DNA of 64,000 bases. Origin: Candidatus Enterococcus moelleringii (GTDB lineage Bacteria; Bacillota; Bacilli; Lactobacillales; Enterococcaceae). The DNA lies in contig NZ_JAFREM010000027.1 of NCBI RefSeq assembly GCF_017377575.1, forward strand, positions 32,647 to 96,646, given 5' to 3'. Shown in pieces: positions 35,724 to 44,905 of this stretch (within the stretch, counting starts at the first letter, position 1; each line of letters begins with the position of its first letter). The notes under the pieces were generated by a model. That model ran no database searches. It saw nothing but the letters and a program-made list of their open reading frames with translations, and was not told where the DNA came from. Made by a program: the position numbers and the translations under genes.

Positions 35724-36404
35724 TTAATTGATTTTATTTATACTTTTGTTAAAAGAATTCAATGTGAAATCATCATAGACCTGTATCTGATCGATACTAG
35801 TATCAAAATATTGCGGGTTTGCTTGATAATAGTCCAATAGGTCGATTTTAGAAACCGGTGTAGGATCGACTGGTGCAGTTTCATAGACTGCTTCGGCCGA
35901 TTGATCGACGATAACAAAACCGTCTACAGGATAAATGAACTCATCATCATAATTGATCAAATACACCGGATGACCGATTCCTACCCCAGAGGTTAAGTTA
36001 ACAATCAAATAATCCCCATCGAAATTGTATTGGATATAATCTATAAAAGTTGGAGGTTTCACTTCGGGATCAAGATCGTACTTTGCGCGATCATCCACTG
36101 TGGTAGTAGCTAGAAACACTTTTACCTGCTCAGGAAGATTGTTGTACTCAGCCAGCTTCCGGGCCTGTTCGTCTTCAACAGAGGATGAAGTACTTGTCTC
36201 CTCGGTTTTAGACGTGCTCTGAGTGGTTGAAGCCACGATTTTTTCAGATGTACTGGCACTTTGACTTTGAGTTGTGGAGGTTTCTTTACTGACCTCGCTT
36301 GTTGCTTCCGTCGTCGATTTGCTGGTTGTTTGCTCCTCGTTTTCTTGACGATTACATCCTGCTAAAGCCAACAATAAAGCAAACCCAATTAACACTTTTT
36401 TCAT
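35724..36404 (-). CDS. Putative lipoprotein with Ser/Thr-rich linker
   Basis: A 226-residue secreted lipoprotein: signal MKKVLIGFALLLALAGC (Cys 17), then a Ser/Thr/Glu-rich low-complexity region to about residue 75, then a domain starting near ARKLAEYNNLPEQVKVFLA that includes GVGIGHPVYLINYDDEF. Similar Ser/Thr linkers occur in many enterococcal surface lipoproteins. The C-terminal domain is not one I can name; DUF4767-like is a guess. It is monocistronic, with GGGGG upstream of the ATG. Confidence 0.8.
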   Translation of the reverse strand: MKKVLIGFALLLALAGCNRQENEEQTTSKSTTEATSEVSKETSTTQSQSASTSEKIVASTTQSTSKTEETSTSSSVEDEQARKLAEYNNLPEQVKVFLATTTVDDRAKYDLDPEVKPPTFIDYIQYNFDGDYLIVNLTSGVGIGHPVYLINYDDEFIYPVDGFVIVDQSAEAVYETAPVDPTPVSKIDLLDYYQANPQYFDTSIDQIQVYDDFTLNSFNKSINKIN

Positions 36405-36534
36405 GATAACGCCCCCCTTTTATTTTAGATTATACAGAAGTGACTAGCATTTTAGTAGTGAGGCAGTGCTGGCATTTTTTCGAAAATGGGACCTCTAATC
36501 CATGCTATACTAATCGTAAAAGGAGAGGATCACA

Positions 36535-37020
36535 ATGTCTGAAGTAACCATCAAACCATTCGAAAAGCGCTATGAGTCAGGAGTCATTGGGCTGATTACC
36601 TCGATTCAAAAGGAATTTGGCATTAACATCACCCTAGAGGATCAGCCGGATTTGCTGCGGATTGAAGAAGAGTACATAGAAACCGGCGGCAATTTTTGGA
36701 TCGCCTTGTCTGATGACCAGGTGGTAGGGACGATTGCTTTAGTCAAACTGGCCAACGGCAATGGTGCGATTAAGAAGATGTTCGCCGCGCCGGCTTTCCG
36801 GGGAGAAAAGCAGGTGGGCAAGAAGCTGTTGGAAACGTTGCTTGCTTATTGCACCGCTCGTCAGGATAAAAATCTGTACCTAGGCACGGTAAATACCTTC
36901 ATTGCAGCACAGAAATTTTACAAGAAGCACGGCTTTGTGGAATGCTCGGTGACTGATATGCCGGAAGATTACCACGTTATGGCGGTGGATAATGTCTTTT
37001 TCAAGAAAAGTCTCGCCTAA
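36535..37020 (+). CDS. GNAT-family N-acetyltransferase
   Basis: A 161-residue protein of the Gcn5-related acetyltransferase fold. The acetyl-CoA-binding segment is KKMFAAPAFRGEKQVGKKLL (R/Q-x-x-G-x-G/A variant), followed by LYLGTVNTFIAAQKFYKKHGF, which is the conserved beta5-alpha4 part. The substrate is unknown. AGGAGAGG precedes ATG 36535. It stands alone between the lipoprotein and the PTS region. Confidence 0.88.
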   Translation: MSEVTIKPFEKRYESGVIGLITSIQKEFGINITLEDQPDLLRIEEEYIETGGNFWIALSDDQVVGTIALVKLANGNGAIKKMFAAPAFRGEKQVGKKLLETLLAYCTARQDKNLYLGTVNTFIAAQKFYKKHGFVECSVTDMPEDYHVMAVDNVFFKKSLA

Positions 37021-37351
37021 TTAAGTGCTGAGCGCCCTATCTTGTTCGTAGCTGCACATATACTAAGGTGACTCCTGATAGAATGCCATCTGTTATTTTA
37101 GACAGCTGTTCTTAACTGGAAAATTAAATTGGCAACAAGGGTTGTGATTGCTATAGTAATGATAGTGGGATCGTTCTAAGCTTTTGCACCAGGTAAGAGC
37201 AGACGGAGACGTTTGTTCTTTTTTTGTGGTCTAAAAATAAGGCTTCATAAGGTTCGGTACAATGAATTCCATTTTCCAAACGCAATTTGTACTGAACGTG
37301 CACCCCAAATGAATCGTTTTCATCCTATACTTAAGACAGGAGGTGACGGAG
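37021..37351 (+). other. Leader region of the PTS operon
   Basis: 331 bases without a gene. They hold a good promoter (37129-37157) and then a leader of nearly 200 bases. ATGAATCGTTTTCAT (37307-37321) resembles a cre site lacking one base, so catabolite control is possible but weakly supported. Confidence 0.4.
37129..37157 (+). promoter_or_regulatory. Promoter of the PRD regulator / PTS operon
   Basis: TTGGCA (37129-37134), 17 bases, TATAGT (37152-37157); close to the sigma-A consensus. Confidence 0.6.
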
Positions 37352-39373
37352 ATGAATTATAAATTAAGTTATCTCCTATCCCAAAAACCCGATTGCTTGA
37401 TTACTTTGGATCGAGCGCAAACTCAGACAGGCCTGTCTGCCAAGGAAGTCCAGCAGCAATTGGGAGAATTGCAAACACACAGCTCAAAACGCAGTAAAAA
37501 GACCGGAAGCTTTTATGTTCCGAAGCTTTCTGCCAAACAATGGGCCAGCTTGCTAACCAATGAGGAAGAGGTCGTTTATTCAGAAGAAGAACGCCGCGCC
37601 TTAATTTACTTGCTCAGCTATTCCCAATTTGAAGAGCTGTCGCTGTTTCACTTTCAAGATTTTCTAGAGATCTCAAAGGGAACCGCGATTGCCGACATTA
37701 AAAAATTACGCAGTGTGTTAGCTAGCTTCGACATTCGGTTAGAGTACACTCGCAAAACCGGCTTTCTGATTGCTGGCGAAGAAGAGGCAACCCGCCGCTT
37801 AGCGAAAAATCTGGTGGCCCAGCTTCTGCAAAGCAACACCGGGAAATTCGGCTTGCTGCATTGGATCAACCAACAGGATCTGGCACGTTACGCAGTCTGG
37901 CGAGATACCATTCAGGCGCAGACGAAAAAAGCGGGACTGGAAATTGTTCCCAGCCGGATTGATGAGGTTTCCTTGTTCTTAGCTTTTACCGCTGAGCGAA
38001 TCGTCAATCGTCCGTTGCAAGAGCTTGATGACCATGACCTGATTCAGTCGCTAACGGCGTATCAGGCAGGTGAAAGCATTTATCACCAGTTCTTTACCCA
38101 GGACCAACCGATGGAAGCCGCCTATTTAACGGTGATTCTGATGACGGTGGTTCAAGGCGAAATCCAGGATATCCAGCTGGATCAGCTGCTAGGCTGCTCG
38201 GCGGAGATTATTCATCGGATGGAAAACTTATCAGCGATTGAGTTTTCTAATTTTCGGGAGTTGCTGATGAACCTGTTTTATCATCTAGTGCCCGCCTATT
38301 TTCGGATTAAGAACGGCTTTTATTTGCCCAATGTGTTAATTGACAATATTCAAATGGAATACGCGGAAATTTATCGCTTCACTAAGGAAGCTTTGCTGCC
38401 GCTGGAAAAAATAGCCGGCAAAGAAATTCCCGAAGAAGAGGTGGGATTCTTTTCCATCCTGTTCGGTGGTGAAGTCGCCCGGCAAAAGGAAGAAGCCGTG
38501 CAGGAGGAAATTCGGGCCATGATTGTTTGCCCCAGCGGCATCAGCTCCTCCTTGATTTTACAAACCGAGCTGAAAAAAATCTTCCCGACGATCCATTTTG
38601 AAGAAGCCAATTCTGTCGATCAGCTGCAAAGCATCTCAGAGGAAAGCTATGACGTCATTTTTTCGACGATCCATATCGATTCCACCAAACGGGTGTACGT
38701 GGTCAAACTATTAATGTCGCAGCTGGAAAAGAATCAACTAATCAATCGCGTCCAGCAGGAATTATTGATTCCCGGCTTTTCACTGCCCAGCGCTAAAGAA
38801 ATCGTGGATGCGCTGTTGCCGTATATCACCATCAAAAAAGGCGTCACCAAAGAAAAGCTCTATAAAACCTTAAACAAAAAAATGAACCGATTGATTGAGA
38901 AAAAGGAGGACCATCGCCCCATGTTAACAGAACTAATTACCCCAGAGATGATCCAAATCAGTGATCAACCGCTGGCCTGGGAAGAAGCGATTCGCTTAAC
39001 CGCTCAGCCGCTATTGACTGACGGGAAAATCGAAGACCAATACATTGACGCTATGATCAACAAGGTCAAACAATATGGACCCTTTATCCATATCGGCAAA
39101 GGCATCGCCCTACCACATGCTCGTCCGGAAGACGGCGTAAACGAGTTAGGCATGTCATTGTTGAAAGTACAGGAGCCAGTTTTGCTAGTGGATGATGAGA
39201 AACACGCGATTCAACTGTTTGTCTGCCTAGCAGCTGTCGATAACGAAGCGCATTTGCGGGCCTTATCCAGCTTAACCAAATTATTGTCCAATAAAGAAAA
39301 CTTAGAAGCTTTACTAAATGCATCAACTAAAGAAGAGATTTTATCAATTTTAACTAAAGAGGAGAATGACTAA
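37352..39373 (+). CDS. PRD-containing transcription regulator with EIIB and EIIA domains
   Basis: A 673-residue BglG/MtlR/LicR-type activator controlled by PTS phosphorylation. In order it has N-terminal HTH domains (about 1-170; ISKGTAIADIKKLRSVLASF in the second), two PRD segments (about 180-385), an EIIB-like domain with phospho-Cys in MIVCPSGISSS (about 390-480) and an EIIA type-2 domain (about 525-673) with active His in GIALPHARPEDG (about residue 587). ATG 37352 follows AGGAGGTGA. It abuts the ulaB-like gene and most likely activates this operon; its EIIA domain may also be the missing IIA of the transporter. Confidence 0.9.
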   Translation: MNYKLSYLLSQKPDCLITLDRAQTQTGLSAKEVQQQLGELQTHSSKRSKKTGSFYVPKLSAKQWASLLTNEEEVVYSEEERRALIYLLSYSQFEELSLFHFQDFLEISKGTAIADIKKLRSVLASFDIRLEYTRKTGFLIAGEEEATRRLAKNLVAQLLQSNTGKFGLLHWINQQDLARYAVWRDTIQAQTKKAGLEIVPSRIDEVSLFLAFTAERIVNRPLQELDDHDLIQSLTAYQAGESIYHQFFTQDQPMEAAYLTVILMTVVQGEIQDIQLDQLLGCSAEIIHRMENLSAIEFSNFRELLMNLFYHLVPAYFRIKNGFYLPNVLIDNIQMEYAEIYRFTKEALLPLEKIAGKEIPEEEVGFFSILFGGEVARQKEEAVQEEIRAMIVCPSGISSSLILQTELKKIFPTIHFEEANSVDQLQSISEESYDVIFSTIHIDSTKRVYVVKLLMSQLEKNQLINRVQQELLIPGFSLPSAKEIVDALLPYITIKKGVTKEKLYKTLNKKMNRLIEKKEDHRPMLTELITPEMIQISDQPLAWEEAIRLTAQPLLTDGKIEDQYIDAMINKVKQYGPFIHIGKGIALPHARPEDGVNELGMSLLKVQEPVLLVDDEKHAIQLFVCLAAVDNEAHLRALSSLTKLLSNKENLEALLNASTKEEILSILTKEEND

Positions 39374-39654
39374 TGAAATTTGCAGCAGTTTGTGGGTCCG
39401 GCTTAGGATCAAGCTTTATGGTAGAAATGAACATCAACACAGTATTGAAAGACTTAGGAGTAAGTGGCGTAGAGGTTGCCCATTTTGACCTAGGAAGCGC
39501 ATCACCAGATTTAGCAGATGTTTTCTTTGTTGCTAGTGACTTAGCTGACAGCGCACAGCACTTAGGTGAAGTCGTTGTTTTAGAGAGCATCATCGACATG
39601 GACGAATTGAAAGAAAAAGTTCAAGCAGTTTGTGTAGAAAAAGGCTTGTTATAA
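39373..39654 (+). CDS. PTS ascorbate-type EIIB component (UlaB-like)
   Basis: A 93-residue EIIB of the ascorbate/galactitol family with phosphocysteine loop AVCGSGLGSSFMVEMN at the N-terminus. It carries phosphate from EIIA to the incoming sugar. The gene overlaps the regulator stop (TAATG) and is followed by two intercistronic hairpins and the EIIC gene. Substrate specificity within the UlaAB family is broad, so L-ascorbate is not assured. Confidence 0.9.
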   Translation: MKFAAVCGSGLGSSFMVEMNINTVLKDLGVSGVEVAHFDLGSASPDLADVFFVASDLADSAQHLGEVVVLESIIDMDELKEKVQAVCVEKGLL

Positions 39655-39663
39655 GCAATTAAA

Positions 39664-39726
39664 TTGCCCTTTCCCCCTGAAAATGGAAGGGGCAAACAGC
39701 CTGCCGACTGGAAAAAAAGCGGCAGG
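39664..39726 (+). other. Two intercistronic hairpins between EIIB and EIIC
   Basis: Hairpin one pairs TTGCCCTTTCC (39664-39674) with GGAAGGGGCAA (39685-39695); hairpin two pairs CCTGCCG (39700-39706) with CGGCAGG (39720-39726). Neither has a T-run. They may protect or process the mRNA and set different levels of EIIB and EIIC. Confidence 0.6.
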
Positions 39727-39772
39727 TGGAGTGAACAAATGAGCTTACGAGAAAACGAGGAGGAAACAAGAA

Positions 39773-41137
39773 ATGAATGGATTTTTAGATATACTAATTG
39801 ATATTGCTAGTACGCCCGCGTTGTTGGTAGCCTTAATCGCCATTTTAGGGAATGTACTGCAGAAAAAAGATTTAGCTTCTACCGTAAAAGGCGGGATTAA
39901 AACCTTTGTCGGCTTCTTAGTAGTAACTGCCGGAGCTGGCGTTGTTGAAAACTCATTGGCACCATTTGGGGAAATGTTCCAAGCAGCTTTCAACATGCAA
40001 GGGGTTGTCCCAAATAATGAAGCCATCGTTGCCTTAGCACTGACCGAATTCGGAACGTTTACCGCACTTATTATGCTGGTTGGTATGGCCTTCAATATTC
40101 TAATCGCCCGCATCACTCGCTTCAAATACATTTACTTAACTGGACACGCAACCTTATACATGGCTTGTATGATCGCAGTTATCCTAAGTGTAACTGGCAT
40201 GGGAACTGTACCGTTAGTCTTCTTCGGCGGACTAGCCTTGGGATTAGCCAACACGATTTTCCCAGCAATCGCTCAACCATTTACTCGTCAAATTACCAAT
40301 AACGATTCAGTAGCCCTGGGACACACAGGGAACTTCGGTTATGCCTTGAGTGGTCTGATCGGAAAATATGTCGGCAACAAAGAAAAATCAACTGAAGACA
40401 TCAACTTTCCAAAAGGCTTGTCTTTCCTACGTGACTCAACAGTAAGTATCACTATTACAATGGCAATCGTTTATGTAATCGTAGCCTTGTTTGCCGGAAA
40501 TGCTTTCGTAACTGAAAACTTAAGCGGCGGCACTAACTATATCATTTACTCATTGCAACAAGCAGGTTCATTTGCAGCAGGTGTCTTTGTTATCCTAGCC
40601 GGTGTTCGTTTGATCTTGGCAGAAATCGTGCCAGCCTTCAAAGGAATCTCTGAAAAATTGGTACCAAATTCAATTCCAGCACTAGATTGCCCGATTGTTT
40701 TCCCATATGCACCAAACGCAGTATTGATCGGCTTCTTAACTAGCTTTGTCGGTGGAATTGTCAGCTTAGTCATCATGGTCTTCGCAGGAACAACTGTAAT
40801 TATCCCAGGGGTAGTGCCTCATTTCTTCTGTGGCGCAACTGCCGGAGTTTACGGAAACGCAACAGGTGGATTACGCGGAGCGGTCATCGGTTCGTTTGTT
40901 CACGGGATTATCATCAGCTTCATGCCGATTCTGTTAATGCCAGTTATGGGTGATCTTGGTTTCCAAGGCTCAACCTTCTCTGATACTGACTACGGTGTAA
41001 CTGGTTTGTTCTTAGGAAACTTAGCCAACGTTGGCGGACAAATCGCCGCAATTGCCGGCATTATCGCGGTTCTTATCGTATTGATCGGTTTAACTGTTGT
41101 TGGAAAAAACAAAAAATCAAAAGCAGTTTCTGAATAA
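39773..41137 (+). CDS. PTS ascorbate-type EIIC transporter (UlaA-like)
   Basis: A 454-residue membrane transporter of the UlaA family with about eleven helices. Characteristic parts are GNVLQKKDLASTVKGGIKTF, NDSVALGHTGNFGYALSG, PALDCPIVFPYAPNAVLIGF and HFFCGATAGVYGNATGGLRG. It imports and phosphorylates a sugar-like acid or sugar together with the UlaB-like subunit. GAGGAGG precedes ATG 39773. Only 18 bases separate it from the transketolase genes, which suggests the imported compound becomes a ketose-phosphate or similar substrate for them. Confidence 0.93.
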   Translation: MNGFLDILIDIASTPALLVALIAILGNVLQKKDLASTVKGGIKTFVGFLVVTAGAGVVENSLAPFGEMFQAAFNMQGVVPNNEAIVALALTEFGTFTALIMLVGMAFNILIARITRFKYIYLTGHATLYMACMIAVILSVTGMGTVPLVFFGGLALGLANTIFPAIAQPFTRQITNNDSVALGHTGNFGYALSGLIGKYVGNKEKSTEDINFPKGLSFLRDSTVSITITMAIVYVIVALFAGNAFVTENLSGGTNYIIYSLQQAGSFAAGVFVILAGVRLILAEIVPAFKGISEKLVPNSIPALDCPIVFPYAPNAVLIGFLTSFVGGIVSLVIMVFAGTTVIIPGVVPHFFCGATAGVYGNATGGLRGAVIGSFVHGIIISFMPILLMPVMGDLGFQGSTFSDTDYGVTGLFLGNLANVGGQIAAIAGIIAVLIVLIGLTVVGKNKKSKAVSE

Positions 41138-41155
41138 TTGGAGGAAAAACACGTG

Positions 41156-42001
41156 ATGGAAAAAGCTACACTTGCCAAGCTAGAACATCTTGCCGCAGAA
41201 ATCCGCATCGACAGCATCGAAGCCATTCGTAAAGTCGGCTCCGGCCATATCGGCGGTTCCCTGTCGATTGCTGATCTGTTGGCAGTCTTATATGGAAAAC
41301 AAATGAAGTACGATCCGAAAAATCCTGAATGGGAAGAACGCGATCGCTTAGTCTTGTCAAAAGGCCACGCGGGACCAGCTTGGTACAGTGCTTTAGCTGC
41401 AGTTGGTTTCTTTGATAAATCGTGGTTGGGAACCTTGAATGAAGGCGGCACACGTCTGCCTTCTCACCCTGACCGTACGAAAACACCTGGTGTCGATGCA
41501 ACAACCGGCTCACTAGGTCAAGGAACCTCAGTAGCAGCTGGGATTGCCACTGGGCTGAAAATGCAAAACAAAGACAGCTACGTTTATCTAGTTGTTGGCG
41601 ACGGGGAGCTAAACGAAGGACAATGCTGGGAAGCCTTCCAGTACTTGGCTCACTTCAAGCTGAGCAACTGTATCGTCATCATTGACGAAAACAAAAAGCA
41701 ATTAGACGGCACCACCCAAGACATTTTGAATCCTTTCGACATCGCAGAAAAAATGCGGGCTTTCGGCTTCCATACTACCAAGGTTAAAGGTGATGATCTG
41801 ACAGCTATCGACGAAGCGATTGACGAATGCAAAGCAGTCAAAGATCAAGCCGTTTGTATCGTGCTAGACACCATCAAGGGTCAAGGGGTTAAATTCTTTG
41901 AAGAGATGGATGCCAATCATTCGGTGAAATTCGACAGTGAAGCTGTTCAGACGGCCACTGACGAAGCCTTGAAAGAACTAAAAGCAAAGGAGCGTGCCTA
42001 G
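41156..42001 (+). CDS. Transketolase, N-terminal (thiamine-diphosphate-binding) subunit
   Basis: A 281-residue split transketolase subunit. ThDP/metal-binding signature VVGDGELNEGQCWEAFQYLA continues to the Asn/Ile-type end of the motif; SGHIGGSLSIADLLAVLYG and KGHAGPAWYSAL are the substrate-side conserved parts. ATG 41156 or GTG 41153 both fit after GGAGG. It needs the product of the next gene for an active site. Such pairs next to an UlaAB-type PTS serve dedicated sugar catabolism and differ from housekeeping transketolase. Confidence 0.9.
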   Translation: MEKATLAKLEHLAAEIRIDSIEAIRKVGSGHIGGSLSIADLLAVLYGKQMKYDPKNPEWEERDRLVLSKGHAGPAWYSALAAVGFFDKSWLGTLNEGGTRLPSHPDRTKTPGVDATTGSLGQGTSVAAGIATGLKMQNKDSYVYLVVGDGELNEGQCWEAFQYLAHFKLSNCIVIIDENKKQLDGTTQDILNPFDIAEKMRAFGFHTTKVKGDDLTAIDEAIDECKAVKDQAVCIVLDTIKGQGVKFFEEMDANHSVKFDSEAVQTATDEALKELKAKERA

Positions 42002-42958
42002 ATGTTTACACTTGCCGAGAATAAAGAAGTAGGTAAAGAACTACGCGCGACCGTTGTTGATGCGTTAAAAGATGTCATGGTAGAAAACGAAAAAGTTGTC
42101 GCTTTAGATGCCGATCTAGGCGGTGCCAGCAAATGGACCGACCTAGCCAAAAGCAATCCCGACCGCTTCATCAATGTGGGAATCGCTGAAGCCAATATGG
42201 TAGGAGTGGCAGCTGGCCTGAGCTTAACCGGCTATGTACCATTTATCCATACCTTTGGACCATTTGCTACAAGACGAGTATTGGACCAAGTCTTCTTGTC
42301 AGGGGCTTATTCTAAAAACACCATCAACATCTTCGGTTCTGACCCGGGCTTTGCGGCCGGCCACAATGGCGGCACTCATACGACTTGGGAAGATGTCGCA
42401 TTATTACGCTCGATCCCTGAAGTAGTGATCTGCGATGCAGCCGATGAAGTACAAATGGACTGGATCATCAAAGTCTTCAGCGAAATGGACGGCGTGCATT
42501 ACGTCCGCGGCAACCGCAAAGGCGTCCGCAATGTCTATGCACCGGGCTCAACCTTTGAAATCGGAAAAGGCAATCTGTTACAAGAAGGCAGCGACTACTT
42601 AATCGTAGCGGCCGGCCAACTTGTTTCAGAAGCCTTGGAGGTTGCTGAAAAGCTAGCCGAAAAAGGTATCAGCTGTGATGTCATTGATATGTTCACCATC
42701 AAACCATTGGATGAAGAGCTGCTGCTGAAGCATCTGGAAGGCAAAAAAGGTGTCATCACTGTCGAAAACCATTCGACAACTGGCGGCCTAGGCAGTGCCG
42801 TTGCCGAAGTGATTGCTGATAATGGAATCGCAGTTCCGTTGAAACGTATCGGAGTGGATAACCGCTTCGGACAAGTTGGAACTCCTGATTTCTTGCAAGA
42901 GGAATTCGGATTGACGACTGAGAAGATGCTGGAGCAGTTAGCAGGATTTGTGAAGTAG
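42002..42958 (+). CDS. Transketolase, C-terminal (pyrimidine-binding) subunit
   Basis: A 318-residue partner subunit with the transketolase pyrimidine-binding domain (about 8-170; VALDADLGGASKWTDLAK, NVGIAEANMVGVAAGLSLTG with the catalytic Glu) and the C-terminal transketolase domain (about 190-310; DVIDMFTIKPLDEELL, GLGSAVAEV). It begins immediately after the preceding stop (TAGATG), so the subunits are made in equal amounts. It ends the operon at a strong hairpin. Confidence 0.92.
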   Translation: MFTLAENKEVGKELRATVVDALKDVMVENEKVVALDADLGGASKWTDLAKSNPDRFINVGIAEANMVGVAAGLSLTGYVPFIHTFGPFATRRVLDQVFLSGAYSKNTINIFGSDPGFAAGHNGGTHTTWEDVALLRSIPEVVICDAADEVQMDWIIKVFSEMDGVHYVRGNRKGVRNVYAPGSTFEIGKGNLLQEGSDYLIVAAGQLVSEALEVAEKLAEKGISCDVIDMFTIKPLDEELLLKHLEGKKGVITVENHSTTGGLGSAVAEVIADNGIAVPLKRIGVDNRFGQVGTPDFLQEEFGLTTEKMLEQLAGFVK

Positions 42959-42962
42959 AAAT

Positions 42963-43008
42963 AGACAGAAGCCAAAATTTCTTAGGAGATTTTGGCTTCT
43001 GTCTTTTG
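42963..43008 (+). terminator. Terminator of the PTS-transketolase operon
   Basis: AGACAGAAGCCAAAAT and ATTTTGGCTTCTGTCT form a 16-pair stem with a short loop and TTTTG tail. Confidence 0.9.
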
Positions 43009-43045
43009 TTATTGTGCTAAAATACAGCTGAAGAGGTGATCAGAG

Positions 43046-43276
43046 ATGTTAACCGCTAAAACAAGATTGCAAGAGGGCTCGGTGGTGGTTACTCTTCCGC
43101 CTAAAGATGGTAAGAATCCTGAGCTAAATAAGGAGTACATGGTTGAATATTTTGAAGATGGAACAATCCTGTTGACTCCTAAAATAGACGACCCGTTTGC
43201 TGCTGCGACACTTGGCGAATTCCGTGAAGAAGAGGCGTGGCGTAATTTGTCGCCTAAGGGAAGAGAGATTCTTTAA
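43046..43276 (+). CDS. AbrB/MazE-like small protein, possible lone antitoxin
   Basis: A 76-residue protein with an N-terminal SpoVT/AbrB-type beta fold (TAKTRLQEGSVVVTLPPKDG, YMVEYFEDGTILLTPK) and an acidic C-terminal tail (FREEEAWRNLSPKGREIL) like those that bind toxins. This suggests a type II antitoxin, but no toxin gene follows; the next gene is on the other strand. GAAGAGGTGA precedes ATG 43046. A standalone DNA-binding protein is an alternative. Confidence 0.65.
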   Translation: MLTAKTRLQEGSVVVTLPPKDGKNPELNKEYMVEYFEDGTILLTPKIDDPFAAATLGEFREEEAWRNLSPKGREIL

Positions 43277-43293
43277 CAGCAAGAGAAGAACTT

Positions 43294-43482
43294 TTAGTCA
43301 GACTTCTTCTTAAACATCGGCGCATCCTTATCCGTATAAAAATCAGGGTTGATCTCCTCGTCATGCTTTACCCCCAACAATGAAGCAAACATGGGACTAA
43401 AGCCGACAATACCTAGAATAATGGAGACAGGGATGTAAAATCGTTTCTTGGTGTACCACTTTTGTTCAGTTTGTTTGGACAT
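43294..43482 (-). CDS. Small membrane protein, unknown function
   Basis: A 62-residue protein with one hydrophobic helix (about 15-37, FYIPVSIILGIVGFSPMFAS) and a polar, acidic/lysine-rich C-terminus. A strong AAGGAGG precedes the ATG, so translation is likely. It may share a transcript with the small membrane-protein gene upstream (43531-43716). No family recognised. Confidence 0.65.
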   Translation of the reverse strand: MSKQTEQKWYTKKRFYIPVSIILGIVGFSPMFASLLGVKHDEEINPDFYTDKDAPMFKKKSD

Positions 43483-43530
43483 GGTAAAACCTCCTTATAC
43501 GTGTACTCTCAGTTTAACCGGAATCCGAGC

Positions 43531-43716
43531 TTATTTCTTAGGGCTTTTTTGACCATAATAAAATATAGTGGATACCCCTAATGCAAAAACCAGAGTTCCT
43601 AACAAATAACTCCCCATTGAGAAATCCGCAGAACCAGACACTAGAATCCATACGATGACCATGAACATGATTATTTGGATGATTACTTTAGCAAAAGCTT
43701 TTTTAGTTTCAGTCAT
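43531..43716 (-). CDS. Small two-helix membrane protein, unknown function
   Basis: A 61-residue protein with two predicted membrane helices (about 8-27 and 33-53) and lysine-rich ends (TETKKAFAK; YYGQKSPKK). AAGGAG lies upstream of the ATG. It is followed by the 62-residue membrane protein. No family recognised. Confidence 0.65.
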   Translation of the reverse strand: MTETKKAFAKVIIQIIMFMVIVWILVSGSADFSMGSYLLGTLVFALGVSTIFYYGQKSPKK

Positions 43717-43961
43717 GTTTCAACACACTCCTTCTAAGCATTTTTGATACAAGTTGATTGGAATTGCGAGTCTCCGATAAAAACTTCTCGAATCAGCTTG
43801 TTCGTTCAGGAATAGTTTTCCACCGGTTCAAGATGTTTTTGGATGCACAAGCATAATCTGTGTTATGTTAATAGTGTTCTTAAAATGATTTACGGGAAAC
43901 AAAAGGGGTAAAATATAACACAACCTCAATCAAACGAAAGCAGTCTAAGGAGTGGAATAGT

Positions 43962-44255
43962 ATGAGCGAATTGAAATGGTTCTCTGGCGGTAAGGAACGT
44001 GGAGATCAGGCGATCATCATCATCACCGATTTATTAAATGAGCTAAACAATGATCCAAAGAATCAAGCGCTGCAAAAAGTGTTAAGCAACTACCAGGATG
44101 AGCTAACGAAGAAAGAAGCTGCCGTCCCCTTGATCTTGAGTCGGATGAATATCGATATTTCCAGCGCAATGAGAAAAGATGGAGCAGACCTGCCCCAGCC
44201 TCAAGCCGATAAGTTGAAAGAGCTAACGGCGCTATCTAACATCAGATATGGCTAA
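43962..44255 (+). CDS. Bacteriocin immunity-like protein
   Basis: A 97-residue helical protein resembling the enterocin A-type immunity family (PF08951 by pattern): a four-helix layout, VPLILSRMNIDISSAMRKDG in the middle and the C-terminal ALSNIRYG typical of these proteins. Such proteins protect the cell against class IIa bacteriocins by binding the mannose-PTS receptor complex. AAGGAG precedes ATG 43962. No bacteriocin structural gene is nearby, so it would be an orphan immunity gene. Confidence 0.65.
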   Translation: MSELKWFSGGKERGDQAIIIITDLLNELNNDPKNQALQKVLSNYQDELTKKEAAVPLILSRMNIDISSAMRKDGADLPQPQADKLKELTALSNIRYG

Positions 44256-44330
44256 TATGCTGCAAAATGACAGCCAGCTCTATAAGATATACAAATAGAT
44301 TGAGCAGCAGGAGCCGATTTTGGTTCCTGT

Positions 44331-44630
44331 TTATTCGTCGTCAGTGAAATAAACTGAAGCCCAATAACCGTATAAAATGCTGGAAATCAGAATAATAAGC
44401 AATAAAATAGGCGGGAAGGACCCAGAAAAAATCCAGCTTAACCCAGCCATAAATATAAAAAAGAAGAGGAAAAAGCGAATGGCAAACAAGAGCATAATTC
44501 GACCAGGACTTTGAAAGTGGGACGTATCTTTGAAGCGTCGGTATAAGAAAAGGCCAATAATACCAAAACGAATCAGAATAGCTTTAGTGCGGTACTTCTT
44601 GTCGGGTGGATTGCTTGTCGCAGGTATCAT
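44331..44630 (-). CDS. Small integral membrane protein, unknown function
   Basis: A 99-residue protein with two hydrophobic segments (about 45-65 and 70-90) after a basic N-terminal part (DKKYRTKAILIRFG). AAAGGAG precedes the ATG at 44630. No recognised domain. Confidence 0.6.
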   Translation of the reverse strand: MIPATSNPPDKKYRTKAILIRFGIIGLFLYRRFKDTSHFQSPGRIMLLFAIRFFLFFFIFMAGLSWIFSGSFPPILLLIILISSILYGYWASVYFTDDE

Positions 44631-44905
44631 GGTTCTGGCTCCTTTCAGGTTTCTTTCTTTAAGTATAGCATGCGCGAATGAGTTTAAAGAAAGAGTATCC
44701 TGAACGCTGTGCTTTCTGTCTTGAACAAAAAAGATATTGAAATAATCGATTAAAAGGCCGAAAAACCTGATCTGAGGATCGGTGGTTTTTAGGCCTTTTT
44801 TAGTTTAATAATAAATTGATCTAAGTAATAGAATGCAGGGCGTGTTTTGCTAAGCATTCAAAAAAGCAGATGAGAGTTATCGCTCATTCCTATGAATAAA
44901 GAAAT

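Noticed and set aside
37307..37321. cre-like sequence upstream of the PRD regulator
   Set aside because: It lacks one base in the centre of the consensus and is too degenerate to list as a separate site; mentioned only in the leader entry.
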